Shown one piece after another: positions 1 through 12,482 of a stretch of DNA of 64,000 nucleotides (positions are counted from its first letter, which is position 1; every line of letters begins with the position of its first letter). The notes under the pieces were generated by a model. That model ran no database searches, was not told the origin of the DNA, and worked only from the letters and a program-made list of their open reading frames with translations. Both the position numbers and the translations under genes were made by a program. Source of the DNA: Druceiella hillmani (Eukaryota > Arthropoda > Insecta > Lepidoptera > Hepialidae); contig JAYKKI010000040.1 of assembly GCA_039881145.1 (NCBI GenBank), positions 4,152,001 to 4,216,000 on the forward strand, read 5' to 3'.

Positions 1-476
1 AAAGCGTTAAACTTAAAGTACATATGTCAACTGTAAAGCGTTAAACTTAAAGTACATATGTCAACTGTAAAGCGTTAAACTTAAAGTACATATGTCAACT
101 GTAAAGCGTTAAACTTAAAGTACATATGTCAACTGTAAAGCGTTAAACTTAATGTACATATGTCAACTGTAAAGCGTTAAACTTAAAGTATATACGTCAA
201 CTGTAAAGCGTTAAACTTAAAGTACATATGTCAACTGTAAAGCATTAAACTTAAAGTACATATGTCAACTGTAAAGCGTTAAACTTAAAGTACATATGTC
301 AACTGTAAAGCGTTAAACTTAAAGTACATATGTCAACTGTAAAGCGTTAAACTTAATGTACATATGTTAACTGTAAAGCGTTAAACTTAAAGTATATACG
401 TCAACTGTAAAGCGTTAAACTTAAAGTACATATTTCAACTGTAAAGCATTAAACTTAAAGTACATATGTCAACTGT
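1..476. repeat. 34-bp minisatellite, 14 copies, with higher-order structure
   Basis: Fourteen head-to-tail units of exactly 34 bp, each beginning aaagcgttaaac and ending gtcaactgt; the array runs off the left edge of the window. Variant units recur at a spacing of six units: copies 5 and 11 share cttaatgtac, copies 6 and 12 share gtatatacgtc, copies 8 and 14 share aaagcattaaac. This gives a 204-bp higher-order period. No coding signal. Confidence 0.95.
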
Positions 477-1020
477 AGAATTATACGAGTGGTAAAACTG
501 AAAGTTTTTAGAATGTCAAAAATACATCCTGCTTTCGTCACCTGTGTTGATGTCAACAACGATATTAAAGTGAACTCTGTCGAATTTTTTTAACATTTCG
601 CGACATTAATCAACGTGACAGTGTTTCAGCTTCGGTCTTCGGAGAGGTCCTTGAGGCATTATCTACATCTCACACCCGTAGGTGACAATTTTTAGTTGGC
701 AGATGATTTTTTTAAATTGCAAATTAAGATCTTTACAACTCATTTAAGATACAATTTTGAACTAACAACTCGCCAAGTCTCAACCCACCCATTGTCTAGT
801 AAATTATGCCTTGCTTTTTCTTTTAAAATTAAATTATAACGGAAAAAGTCGCTTGTTCTTCGGCTTGTTCATTTCCTTATTTGTTCCACATTATTGTAGA
901 AATGTAAATTTTTACTAATACAATAACGAAGTAGAGTTTGTGAAATAAATGACTCCATCGATTTTGAAAATTCTTTCTGTGATGATGGTATTGGTGATGA
1001 ATGTAGGATACATTCTAATA
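477..1020. other. Unassigned AT-rich DNA
   Basis: No reading frame, RNA gene or repeat recognised between the minisatellite and the mariner fragment. Confidence 0.5.
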
Positions 1021-1296
1021 TTACCTATAATAAAGCTTCCTGATGCCTAAATTTTCATGGAGAATTTCCAGTAGTTGACCCATACCAATGCTTAAATTTC
1101 CTTGCATCTGCTGATAGATTATTCTATTGTCAATCTTTATCATGACCTGCACAGTATTGATCTTATCTCTAGTTATCGCTGCTGAGAAAGGTCTTACACG
1201 CAAACCATCACTGAGATTGGTACGATCATCACTGAGGTCGGTACCACCGTAATTGAGATCGATAGGAACCAATAGCGCGGGATGGGGCTTCGTCAT
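1021..1296 (-). pseudogene. mariner-family transposase fragment (HTH region)
   Basis: A 91-residue minus-strand frame whose second half reads like the paired helix-turn-helix region of mariner transposases: a TDLSDD motif, then RPFSAAITRDKINTVQVMI, then NRIIYQQMQGNLSIGM, then a LLEILHENLGIRKLY stretch where mariners have an ILHexLgvrKl motif just before RWxPH. The frame stops right after that point and no catalytic DDD domain follows in lower coordinates, so this is a scrap of the DNA-binding part. In an intact element the protein is about 345 residues. Family placement rests on motif memory; I am confident of mariner-like origin but not of the subfamily. The first 20 or so residues look unrelated and the start codon is arbitrary. 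Confidence 0.7.
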
Positions 1297-1333
1297 AAAA
1301 TGCCAATCAGAGTCAATTATTGATTGAGGTCAC

Positions 1334-1456
1334 AACGGTAGTCATAAAAAATTATCGAACGAAAATTTTCTTTCGTTGAAATCATCATGACGTCATACGA
1401 ACAATCTTCAAAATGGAGAAAAAAATTTCATTTGATATTTTTTTATGACTACCGTT
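1334..1456. mobile_element. 123-bp inverted-repeat MITE
   Basis: The ends are inverted copies of each other: aacggtagtcataaaaaa at the left and ttttttatgactaccgtt at the right, an 18-bp perfect match. No coding capacity. No clear target duplication could be read at the ends (gtcac before, aattt after). It lies 37 bp from the mariner fragment on the side where that fragment's 5' end would be, so it may be a terminal derivative of the same element, but this is inference. Confidence 0.75.
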
Positions 1457-2130
1457 AATTTGTAATTACAGCGATTTGTAAAAACAGGTGGCAAATTCAA
1501 ACAAAGTACCAAAGTGTTCAATTTTCAAAATTTTAAATTTATTTTATTAAACATGTTCAATTCTAAGAGCTGTCAGTTCCACCCTCGTAAATCATCGATG
1601 GGCGGGCATAGTTATTTAAGGAATTCGTGTTTTGCCCAGATTAGAAACATACAAAAACCGTACATTTCCAGCAATTGAGAGACACATCTTTGTTATTTCA
1701 GTCAGCTTTTGTTATCTCTTCAAGCTCACTTCAAGCGATTTTTCTATTTTCCATTCTTAACACGGTTTCCCGCCATTCACAGTTAGAAGAAGAGTTTATT
1801 ATTAAATAATCAGAAAAATACTTTTTCCATGCTCTGTCCTAATTCTAAATGTGGGACATTGAACTCCTACTAGATATTGAGCGAAAAATATATATAATTG
1901 TGAACCTCCAAGTATTCTTTACAATTAATTATATAAACTACACAAGATGTAAAACTGTCTATAAACAGTGGTGAAGGTCGTAGAAAGTATAATTTTAATA
2001 TACATAATTTCATGAACATGAATTCATGGTGCGTATGTTCCAATGTCATCCTAAAAAATCATACCTTACGCAGCTCTGCCCTAAGTTTGTCTCCTTTTTT
2101 TGTCCACGTTCACTTCCTTTTTTTACATGT
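1457..2130. other. Unassigned AT-rich DNA
   Basis: Nothing supported. Confidence 0.5.
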
Positions 2131-3299
<1,169 letters not shown>

Positions 3300-3540
3300 T
3301 TGATTAGCGCAACGCAGATGAACGTCTTTTGCAAGCGGTGAGCTGATCGCCGACAACAGAGCTGACTTTTGTCGGACAAGTCGGTGGCCGAATTTCCATC
3401 GACTTAAAACATAGTCAAGAGGCGCTGACTAAATATCTTCAGTCTCCATCAGCGCGTCTTTAAGCGTAATTTCCATCGGTTCCTCTGTAAACGTATTTTA
3501 ACTAACATTAGTATCGGCGAGTCGGCCATAGCCACTCCGA
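3300..3540 (+). repeat. Dispersed repeat, copy 1 of 2
   Basis: This segment aligns, with gaps, to the reverse complement of 42366-42600. Shared landmarks in order are caacgcaga, gccgacaac or gaccgacaac, ctgacttttgtcgg or gccgacttttgtcgg, a gtcgg/ggccgg stretch, and atcttcagtctccatcagcgc or gtcttctatctccgtcagcgc. It is moderately GC-rich against the surroundings. It is probably a non-autonomous transposon; no termini or target duplication could be defined. Confidence 0.6.
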
Positions 3541-3559
3541 TTTTTTGCGTCGCGTCCTT

Positions 3560-3605
3560 GAAAAGGAAAAAAGGAACCCTTATATAATCACTCACGTGTT
3601 GGTAT
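3560..3605 (-). repeat. Short fragment of a dispersed lepidopteran-type repeat
   Basis: The stretch aaaaaaggaacccttatata followed by atcactcacgtgttggtatgtca matches in layout the copies at 39200-39290, 43800-43880 and 59630-59720 (gggttcc/ggtacc box, then a gatcact-like box, then a gtctgtc-rich box). Probably part of an old LINE or SINE tail. Confidence 0.4.
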
Positions 3606-5925
3606 GTCACAGTCGTTTCTAGAAACCAATGCCGCGTTCAAATAAGTATAATTAGAGTTGAGTAATAATCTTAATCATTTCTATTGTAGATGTTGACCAA
3701 GCCCCTAAAATATAAAAGAACAAAGTTTCATTGAAGTACATCCAGCAGCTATAGCGTCATTACGTCGCCTCACTACCATCTCATTATATGTACATAGATT
3801 CGTCAACTAATAAAAAGATAATATCTCTCTTTTGATTTTTGAAAACAAACTCACTCCTAAATCACATTATTAACAGATATCTAGAAAAACTTCAAACGTA
3901 CACAAATGTAAACTTAAAGAGTTCTAGAAACCCATAAATTTTAAATCCTTTCCAAGCACGTCGCGCAGGATACATGTAACTCCCCACTATCCACTTCGTG
4001 TTTATATAATTATTCTTTGACAACTGTTTATTCGTTCTGTACACCCAAATTATACCTTCCCTTACCTTCGCTTACCTCAGCATTTCCTAATTTTAAAGAT
4101 TTTACTTCCTTTCATCCTGAATCCTTATCTCGTTTCCACGTTTTTGCTCTCCCACTAAAAATTGTCTACTTACCTTTCTTGGTAATCACTTTTCTGTCAC
4201 ATGGAAGTTATTTTACCTTACTTGTATGGTATCCATAGCGGTTTCCATAAATACATTATATCATCACCTTAACTGTTCTATGTGTCCAACATGTGTAACA
4301 TTAAGTTTCCACTTAGAACGTATAGTAAATATATTTGTATATTTTTGTATAACACGTTAAGGGCAAAACAGAAAGCGAAACTCTAGCTGACCGGGTACAG
4401 TAAATAAACATCTCCTTTGTTGTCTCTTACCGCGGACCTGTCCTAATTTAGCAGGATATAACGAAATACGGACGACAGCTGATTAGTCGGTTTCTAAAAG
4501 GAGAATATTAAAAACGACTTGCAAAATTTATATTGTTCAAAATTTGTACTTTGGGAATTAGGCACTTTATTCCAATGTGTATCAAAAGCTGGGCAGGATA
4601 CCCAGTAGTTCCCAAATTATAAACTTTGAATAAATAAATGCTCCAAAAAATTGAAGTCCTTACGCCAGAACATATCGCATTCAAAAAAATCCCGTCTGAA
4701 AAATTGTTTTTTTCCTCTTCTCACCAATATATAATTAAATAGTAATTAGTATTTGGTATTGCCTGAAATCACATTTTGTACTAACAATTTCACCCGCCCT
4801 CTGCGCGATAAAAGTTGCGCTATGTTACACGTTTCTAAATCTTCAAACTTTCTTCCTCTTCGACATGGCAAAATGATTACCTAGAGGCTCTGTGGACCCC
4901 TCAGTTAACGTTGGAAATGTTATGGAATATATATTAACGTACATTATACATTTATTGAATAACTTTAAAATCTAACACTTTAATCACTAAATAATTTTAC
5001 CCCGATGAAATAAAGGTAATACTTACAACATATTTTGTTACAATTTTGGTGAATAAAAAATGAAACAATACGTACGCCAAGTTTGAAGTTCTTAACTAAA
5101 CTAATACAATTACATAAAAGCACAAAACATCCTCATTTTCTTTTCTAATATTATAATAAAATAAATATGCAGTGGAGAATTGTAGAACTACATATTTATG
5201 ATGTTTTCTTGTAAAAGAAACAGATGTCGCTGCAAATTAAATAGTAACAGAAATGCGTAATAATCTTGAAATTTCCATACTAAATGTTATAGAAAACATT
5301 TTTCATCTTCATTATTATCCTTAAAATTCAGTACAACATGCAGAAACGACTTTCGCAAAATGTTGGCGATTCATCTAATTCTTTTATACGTTATTTTGAT
5401 ATACGTTTAATAACTTAGATTATTTCCTATTTATTTCTTTCTAGCTTGGTTTAATAAAAACTCTTTCAAAAGGATAAACATGATAAATATATTTCCAAAA
5501 ATGTTTATACTAAAATTTGGACCAATTGTGTTTGAAGTCGATGCATTACTTATTCAAAATTCACTAATGGCCACCAGAATTATAGTTTGGCAGCATTCCC
5601 TAACAAACATGACGTATATATCAGGTGTACATTAAAAACGAAAGGCGACTATTTATCGTCTATGCCACTTGACCACAGTTCTTTTTTAGTTTAAAAAAAT
5701 CAGCCGAGAGTAAATGATGACATATGACTAATATAACTTGGCAAAAGCATAGTCTAATAACAATAACTTTGCCCAAAAGCTAATGAGCAATGAAGAGATT
5801 GTACATGTCTTGTAGAAGACACCGAATCCAAACCAAGGACAAACAGCGATTGTTCCTCTGCAAATATTTGTTTATGAAACTAGATTATGTAGTTTCCCAA
5901 TAACGCGATAGTAAAAACTTTAATC
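3606..5925. other. Unassigned AT-rich DNA
   Basis: About 2.3 kb with only short frames of ordinary AT-rich composition; no motif, splice-bounded exon or repeat recognised. Confidence 0.5.
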
Positions 5926-6298
5926 GAGCTAAATTATATTTCTAACTCGATATTCCTAAATTGAGCTAATTATATTCTAACTCGATATTCCTAAATCGAG
6001 CTAATTATATTCTAACTCGATATTCCTAAATCGAGCTAATTATATTCTAACTCGATATTCCTAAATCGAGCTAATTATATTCTAACTCAATATTCCTAAA
6101 TCGAGCTAATTATATTCTAACTCGATATTCCTAAATCGAGCTAATTATATTCTAACTCGATAATCCTAAATCGAGCTAATCATATTCTAACTCGATATTC
6201 CTAAATCAAGCTAATTATATTCTAACTCGATATTCCTAAATCGATCTAATTATATTCTAACTCGATATTCCTAAATCGATCTAATTTTATTCTAACGA
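5926..6298. repeat. 35-bp minisatellite, about 10.5 copies
   Basis: Units contain tcgagctaattatattctaa followed by ctcgatattcctaaa. Each unit carries a short inverted pair, TCGAG and CTCGA, so the array can form many small hairpins. Copies differ by single bases. Confidence 0.93.
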
Positions 6299-6714
6299 GA
6301 TAAAATTATATTCCTAACTGTTATATTACATCAAATATAAACATTGCAAAATGTATGCTATTGATTAGTTTGAATTTTATTTTACATAAGTATCATAGGG
6401 GTGATTTATAAGAGCAACCCTTATTTTACAAGAAATACGTGGTGGCAAATATTTAAAGAAAAGTATAAATCTGCTGTATATACAGTCTTTCTGTCTATTA
6501 ACTTACTTACGACTTTTATCCCGAAAAGTTTTGTGTACATAAAATTAATACATATTGTAAGTTTACTGAGCTGTTAAAATATGTTTGCCAGCAAGTATCT
6601 GTAGATTGCGGCCTGTTTTAAACTAATTAACTACAATTCTTAAGAATTTCAGAAAACAATCACTGCCAAAGTTGTGATTCCAAAGAAAAAAAATTAAATC
6701 TTTTTACAGAAAAG
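6299..6714. other. Unassigned AT-rich DNA
   Basis: Nothing supported. Confidence 0.5.
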
Positions 6715-7010
6715 CACGCTTCAAATGTACTGAGTTTTATGCACAGACGCATGCTCCAAATCTACTCAATTTTATGCTCAGATGCACGCTTCAAATGTGC
6801 TGTTTTATGAACAGACGCAAGCTTCAAATGTACGCACGCTTCAAATGTACTCAGTTTTATGCACAGACGCACGCTTCAAATATACTCAATTGTATGCACA
6901 GTCGCATGCTTCAAATATACTCAGTTTTATGCACAAACGCACGCTTCAAATGTACTCAGTTTTATGCACAGACGCACGTTTCAAAGGTACTCAGTTATAT
7001 GCACAGAAGT
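6715..7010. repeat. About 35-bp diverged minisatellite, about 8 copies
   Basis: Units contain cgcttcaaatgtactcagtt then ttatgcacagacgca with one- or two-base indels and a truncated unit near 6830. The apparent proteins here (repeats of ASNILSFMH) come from the repeat. Confidence 0.9.
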
Positions 7011-9035
7011 ACTCATATGTTACATCACTTTCATTAATAATAGCCACGATCTTTGTTACAGCCCTAATTTTTTGAAGTACTCATTCAAAAACTTTATTTG
7101 TGTAGGCCCCAAGAGAAAAAAATTTTACCCGATTTTCTCGGAATTTATTGCGGAAACTAAAAGTTTAGAGTTGGGGACCAGATTCTTAATTCGGACGTGA
7201 CCGAATATCCCAAAACCACTTCCTAAATAAAATTTCTTAGCGAGATTTAAACATTTTTATTAAATATTTTATTTGTTTATACAACATATTATGTAATATA
7301 CTTCTGAAGTCTGATCATCAAGTCTTTTAATTTAATACAATGGCGACGTTCAGTTACCATATTGTACGGATTATGACGTCATCTAAGGACACGCGGAAAG
7401 TTAAGATGATTCTAACGATCCCTCCTTTTTCCAAATAGGATTATCCGTTCCCGCTCTAGAGAGTTACAACACATATACTCGTATATATACCACTTATATA
7501 GGCTGATAAACACAATACCCAACGGAGACAAACATACGCGTCGAATTGAAAGCTTTCCCCATGTTGAAATCTGATAATAAACAATACAAAAGAAAAAATA
7601 TTCAAGATACATAAAATAAATCTCTTACAGCATAATACAATTACTACTTTAAGAAGGTGTTGGTAAGGATTAAAAACTACAAAAAAATGGGCGTGCATTA
7701 TGCCATGCGCCGGATAGTGCCAATGAACCTGTGTTAAAAATAAAAAAAATCACTGTTATTTGGATTATTTCAAAATTATTTAATAGTAATAAATAACGTT
7801 ATTGATTCCTGCTCATTTGTACGTCAAATTTATTTTAATATCAATAAATAACTAATATTAATAAATTACTTAAACGCCGCACTACAACAAAACTAAAATG
7901 CTAACAACAAAACATTCATGCGGGCGGAATCACGAGAAAGTGCTAGTTAAGTACACAATAATATCGAAAGTAAAAAAAATATTAAGCAAAAGTTTTATTT
8001 AAAAAGGATATTATTAAACAGTACATAAGGCAGAAAAAGTACAAATGAAACAAAGCCATCTTAAAAAATATGAAACTGTTACAAACATCGATTAAAAAAA
8101 AATTTTAAAACCTATAATCTATTTTTTGTAAAGAGAACAAAGGCCGAAGGTAACTAATTCAAATATCGAATTTACAGAAAATATTTTCATTATGTTATGA
8201 GCTAGACCACATGATGCTCCTATAAAAATACCTATGTACACACGCACACACAATCACTTTTTACTAAGGCTCATTTGAGTAAAAGAAAACTCGAAATTAT
8301 ATTTTAAAAATAAATTTCCCCTCTGAAAAAATTCTATCTATGATTATTTTAAAACAATAGATAAATAATCGAATTTCCTGTTTCACAAAGCTTGGCGGTA
8401 TGTTATATACGTACTGTATACGATATATTTTCTATATCCGGAACGTAACGTCGTTCTTTAGTTATCCTCCTTTAAAGTTTAAATAAACGTTCTACTTTGT
8501 TTTGGTACACAGATTACAACCATTTTTTATTTTAAATCGGAAAGGCAATTTCGGGTGTCTGGCCAAAAGAAAATAATTTTTCTCGAATATCGCTGCTAGA
8601 CCGCGCGCGTGCCAAAGTAGAAAGGTGACTGTGGCATTATTGTCGTTGCCATGGGTATATCGTTTCATAGTATAGATCCTAGAGAATTAAATTTTGATAA
8701 TGAGATTATTTGGTGAGACTCCTTATATTTAGTTGCTCCCGATTTAGTTCATACGGTAATTTTATTATAATTATTTTGTAATAGCAGTCGTCATTATAAA
8801 AAAGCATTCAAATACGCGAATAAAAATAAGCGAAAATCATAAAACGCAGATCATTAGTTTGCCACGTAAAAAATCCGCATAAATTAGGGATTTAAGATTT
8901 TTATTTTTCTTTTACTTTTATGAAATCTTGTTTTTTAACAAATTTCAAGATTAACTATAAGTACATTTAGTAGTTTTGATGAGCGAGTCAGTCTCAAAGT
9001 AAGTCACATCTAAAAGACCGCATTTTTTATTTAAT
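7011..9035. other. Unassigned AT-rich DNA
   Basis: About 2 kb. Only short frames without recognisable domains. The segment near 8600 (accgcgcgcgtgcc) is a small GC patch without further support. Confidence 0.5.
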
Positions 9036-9255
9036 GTGTATATGAACACGGGTGTGTGTAAGTGTGTGTGTGTGTGCGTGTGTGTACGTGCGGGCGCTCG
9101 TATGTGTGGGTGTGTGTGTGTGCGAGAGTGGACTCGCGTGTATATACATTTGTGTACGTTTGTGTGTATCTGTATTTATGTATATATGCGTGTGAGCGTA
9201 CGCACATTTGTGTGCGAATGTGCATGTGTGAGCATGCGCGCACGTCTGTGTACAT
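9036..9255. repeat. Degenerate (TG)n/(GTGTGC)n tract
   Basis: About 220 bp dominated by TG dinucleotides on the plus strand, interrupted by CG and TA steps, with several potential Z-DNA runs (gtgtgtgcgtgtgtgtacgt). All overlapping frames in both strands are Cys/Val or His/Thr repeats and not genes. Confidence 0.9.
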
Positions 9256-9836
9256 AACTCAGTAAACTATGTCAACTTCAGCATAACTATTTCTTTATTA
9301 GGCGAACAATATGTAAAAGATGGGAAGACTCGAGGTATAAATAAAAAAAATTGATTAAAATCGATTTATTATTCTCAAATTAAAACGTTACATTATACAT
9401 AAAGACATAATATCCATAAATTTGGATAAAGCTTCAATTGTATCGCTATAAGCCGTCAGTCGTCAAGTTAAATTCATATGGATTTTATAATATTTATTTA
9501 CGAATGGATTTGGATTACGATTTTAACAATAAATTCTTACTTATCCTTTTTAAGACAAATAATGCCATCTAAAACAATGCTACATTTTTAAATTCCGAGT
9601 GTTTTTTTTTAATAATAAGAGTTTTATTTTGTAATTAATAGAAAGTTGGTGTGCTTAAGACCACAATGTAGAAAAGACACTTTGTTAACTAATATAGCCG
9701 TACTGCGTATGTTGGAAATTTTAAATACCAAAATAAAAACAAAAAAAATACGTGGATTACGTTAAATTATATTAAAAAAATTTTTTTTTCATAAATAGAA
9801 CGTAATTCTCGAAAGGATGCACTCCGTATTGGATAG
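9256..9836. other. Unassigned AT-rich DNA
   Basis: Nothing supported. Confidence 0.5.
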
Positions 9837-9970
9837 TAATTCGCTCGGCCGATGCCGACGGAAGCCGAGTTTACCCGAACAATACAGTATATTGATCACA
9901 TTTCATAATTTTTTTAATTTGGAACTCGCTTGGCCGATGCTGAAGGAAGCCGAATTTACCCGATTCAGCG
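9837..9970 (+). repeat. Imperfect 85-bp direct duplication
   Basis: tcgctcggccgatgccgacg at 9841 recurs as tcgcttggccgatgctgaag at 9926, followed in both by gaagccga, then a gtttacccga or atttacccga stretch. The block is more GC-rich than its surroundings. A 105-residue plus-strand frame (9817-10134) crosses it, including SLGRCRRKPSLPE and ELAWPMLKEAEFTR as repeat copies; I do not recognise a protein family and treat it as unproven. Confidence 0.7.
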
Positions 9971-10134
9971 TCACCGACCCGAACCTGGCAACTCAGTTTC
10001 GTTCACCGCTCAATAAAAGTGCGCAGGTGCGCCTAAAGAAGTTTTCACTTCAAAAAGTACCGATAAAACTATTACACCTAAACAAGTCATTGGATTATAA
10101 TAGATCTATTTATTACAGAGACTCATTTTTATAA

Positions 10135-11556
10135 TCATAAGTAAAATAAATCTTTTTTTATTGCTAACGCGAACGGATTGAGTGCATTACTGTCTTCTTT
10201 ATCTACTACTAAAAAGGAGCTGCGCCCGCGCACGTCCCGCCACTGCGCCGCCTCGCTTCCCGCGCGCCCCACGTACCCCTCTGCGACCAGCGATACATAA
10301 TAAATTATTGATGACCCAGTACAATGACAGCACTCCTCACTTGAGAACTAAACTGAGTTCGCTTGTATATTTCGCCAAAGAAATTCACACATTTCGGTAA
10401 GCGAAGTTACTCAGTGGCCTGAATATCAAATTTTTAGAGTTTTGTGAAATTTGTTTTTAAGCGTGGAGCTAAACAAGCAGTATTAAGTAAGGTTATTAAT
10501 TTTAATAGATGTTGAAAAACAACTGAGCGTCTTACAACCTGTACTAACGTTATAAAGAACGGAAACCGGGTGTAAGAACGTATATAAAATGATTTATAGT
10601 TCAATGTCATAAAATTCATCAGCGTATATTGCGCATATTGAACGGAAAGAATGTCTATATGTTGAATCGGTAGCTAAAGTCGCTGCAATATCCTTTAGTG
10701 TTATTCTCCTGATGGAACAGTATTTCACTCGTCGACAACTACGGCCGATTTATAAATCGCAAGTGAAACCAGTAGTCGAATTCTCAATCCAATAAAGGTT
10801 CGTGCGGTAAGACTAACGCACAAGTTATTTTTACATGATATTTCAATGTGGTATATTGAAACGATTTTTAAAATCCATCATGTCACCTAACAATGAATCG
10901 TATTCCGTTAATGGCGGTCACAGATTATGATGACTGCAGTATTGGTCACTCAATCAATTTAACATACAAACGGTAAAGACACGTTAGTTCTTAATGATCA
11001 ATCAAAATGGAAACGAATTCTTGTGACAGTTAGCTTTAATGACAATATTGGTTGTCAATATTTAGGACTAACAATAGTTTTATTTAAAAAATTATTGACC
11101 TACAGCAAAAAATATTCAGAAGTATGTCAGCAATCAGTAATTTATGTGTTTAATCTACAGATGAATTCCTATAAATATTATAAATCCGATAATCGGTTTG
11201 TTGATCGGTTGGTTCGTTACTCTGCAACCGAGCAACGAATCGCAAGCAAATATGGCGTGTGTATAGTTCGTGCGGAAGAATTGACTTGTATTATTAATAC
11301 CATGAAAGCTGTATTTAGATGTCACTCAAACCCGTCTAAACGCTAGAAAGGTTATTATGAAACACGGTATAGACACGCTTCATAGTTAGAATAGTACACG
11401 GTAGCTTCTTGCAATACATATAAGTAAATCCTGCCGAAAACGCCGGCGGCAGCAAGTGTTTTATAATCAAATAATTCTAGATTACATTATCGTTAAGCTA
11501 TTTATAAATTATTGTTATAATTATTTCAACATACGGACAAATTTTATTTTATTTTA
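10135..11556. other. Unassigned DNA with one GC-rich patch
   Basis: A GC-rich stretch at about 10200-10290 (gcgcccgcgcacgtcccgcc and onward) stands out from the AT-rich background, possibly a piece of a promoter or a SINE-like remnant. A 107-residue plus-strand frame at 11023-11346 has balanced composition but no recognisable motif. Confidence 0.4.
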
Positions 11557-11557
11557 C

Positions 11558-11622
<65 letters not shown>

Positions 11623-11627
11623 CATAT
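11557..11627. repeat. (TA)n microsatellite
   Basis: About 70 bp of TA dinucleotides with two CA interruptions. Confidence 0.95.
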
Positions 11628-12436
11628 AATTATAACATCCGAGAGTAGCGTATGCGCCTACAAAGGCGCAATGGCTGCTAATGGAATTGTGAAATGATTG
11701 TAAAGTGATGTAATTATGAATGGAAGGATTGTAGTAAATGAATGATTTTTACAAACATTGAAATAGGAAACTAAACAACGTAGATTAGATGTTGCATCAC
11801 TCGAGTCCCACTAATACGATAAAGATGAAAGTTTTATTTTTGGAACGAAGTTCCCATCGCACGTTACATTCTTGGCAAATGAGATCTAGCCTTCAAAAAG
11901 TGTAAGATTTCAACAGACACTTTTGCTACAGTATAAACGTTTAAGACTTCGGGCGACACCTTTACTACAGTATGAGCGTTTGCGTGTTTACTAGCGTATA
12001 TCAAGGTATACTACTACTAGGTATAGTACTACAGTATAAACGTGCGGTCGCGCATCGGCTGTATTCGTTTAAGCATGTGTGTTTAGCAATCCGTGCACGC
12101 CGTAATACTCATAACCTCTTCACTACTTTCAAAATCGTCTTATGGTTATTAATAAAGAATGAATCAACTTTGTCGTAGAAAAGCTGCTGGGCTGGGCGCT
12201 TTCGTGATAAATTCTGGCAAACTTATTGTGGATACACTAATAATTCGTGTAAGAGAAATGTAGGTCCTAAAAAGTTCCATACAGAAATCCCACACTGTAT
12301 TTATCCATCTTTTATAGATAATCTAGGATAACTGTTTTTAATTTAAGAAAAAGTACGTGGGATAAAAGTGGCGATGTCTAGGTTAATTTATTAATAATTA
12401 ATCATTAAAATAAATATCAATGAAATTATTTTGAGC
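11628..12436. other. Unassigned AT-rich DNA
   Basis: Contains short direct repeats of acagtataaacgt and related words near 11930-12045, otherwise nothing recognised. Confidence 0.45.
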
Positions 12437-12482
12437 GTTTATCTGTTTTAACTTAAATTATTTTAAGTTAAAACAGATAAAC
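12437..12482. repeat. Perfect 20-bp-stem hairpin
   Basis: gtttatctgttttaacttaa is followed after the 6-nt loop attatt by its exact reverse complement, ttaagttaaaacagataaac. It lies in non-repetitive AT-rich DNA and is not part of a simple repeat. Confidence 0.95.

Noticed and set aside
1334..1456. Small inverted-repeat element as a piggyBac MITE because its right end is ccgTTAA
   Set aside because: The left end is flanked by gtcac, not TTAA, so no piggyBac-type duplication exists.
5926..7010. Regularly spaced short repeats that could suggest a CRISPR array
   Set aside because: Units are contiguous tandem copies without unique spacers, and the genome is eukaryotic; the same holds for 1-476, 17258-17806 and 62422-62655.
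9031..9265. Cys/Val-rich and His/Thr-rich frames on both strands
   Set aside because: Translation of the TG/CA-rich tract, no start context or domain.
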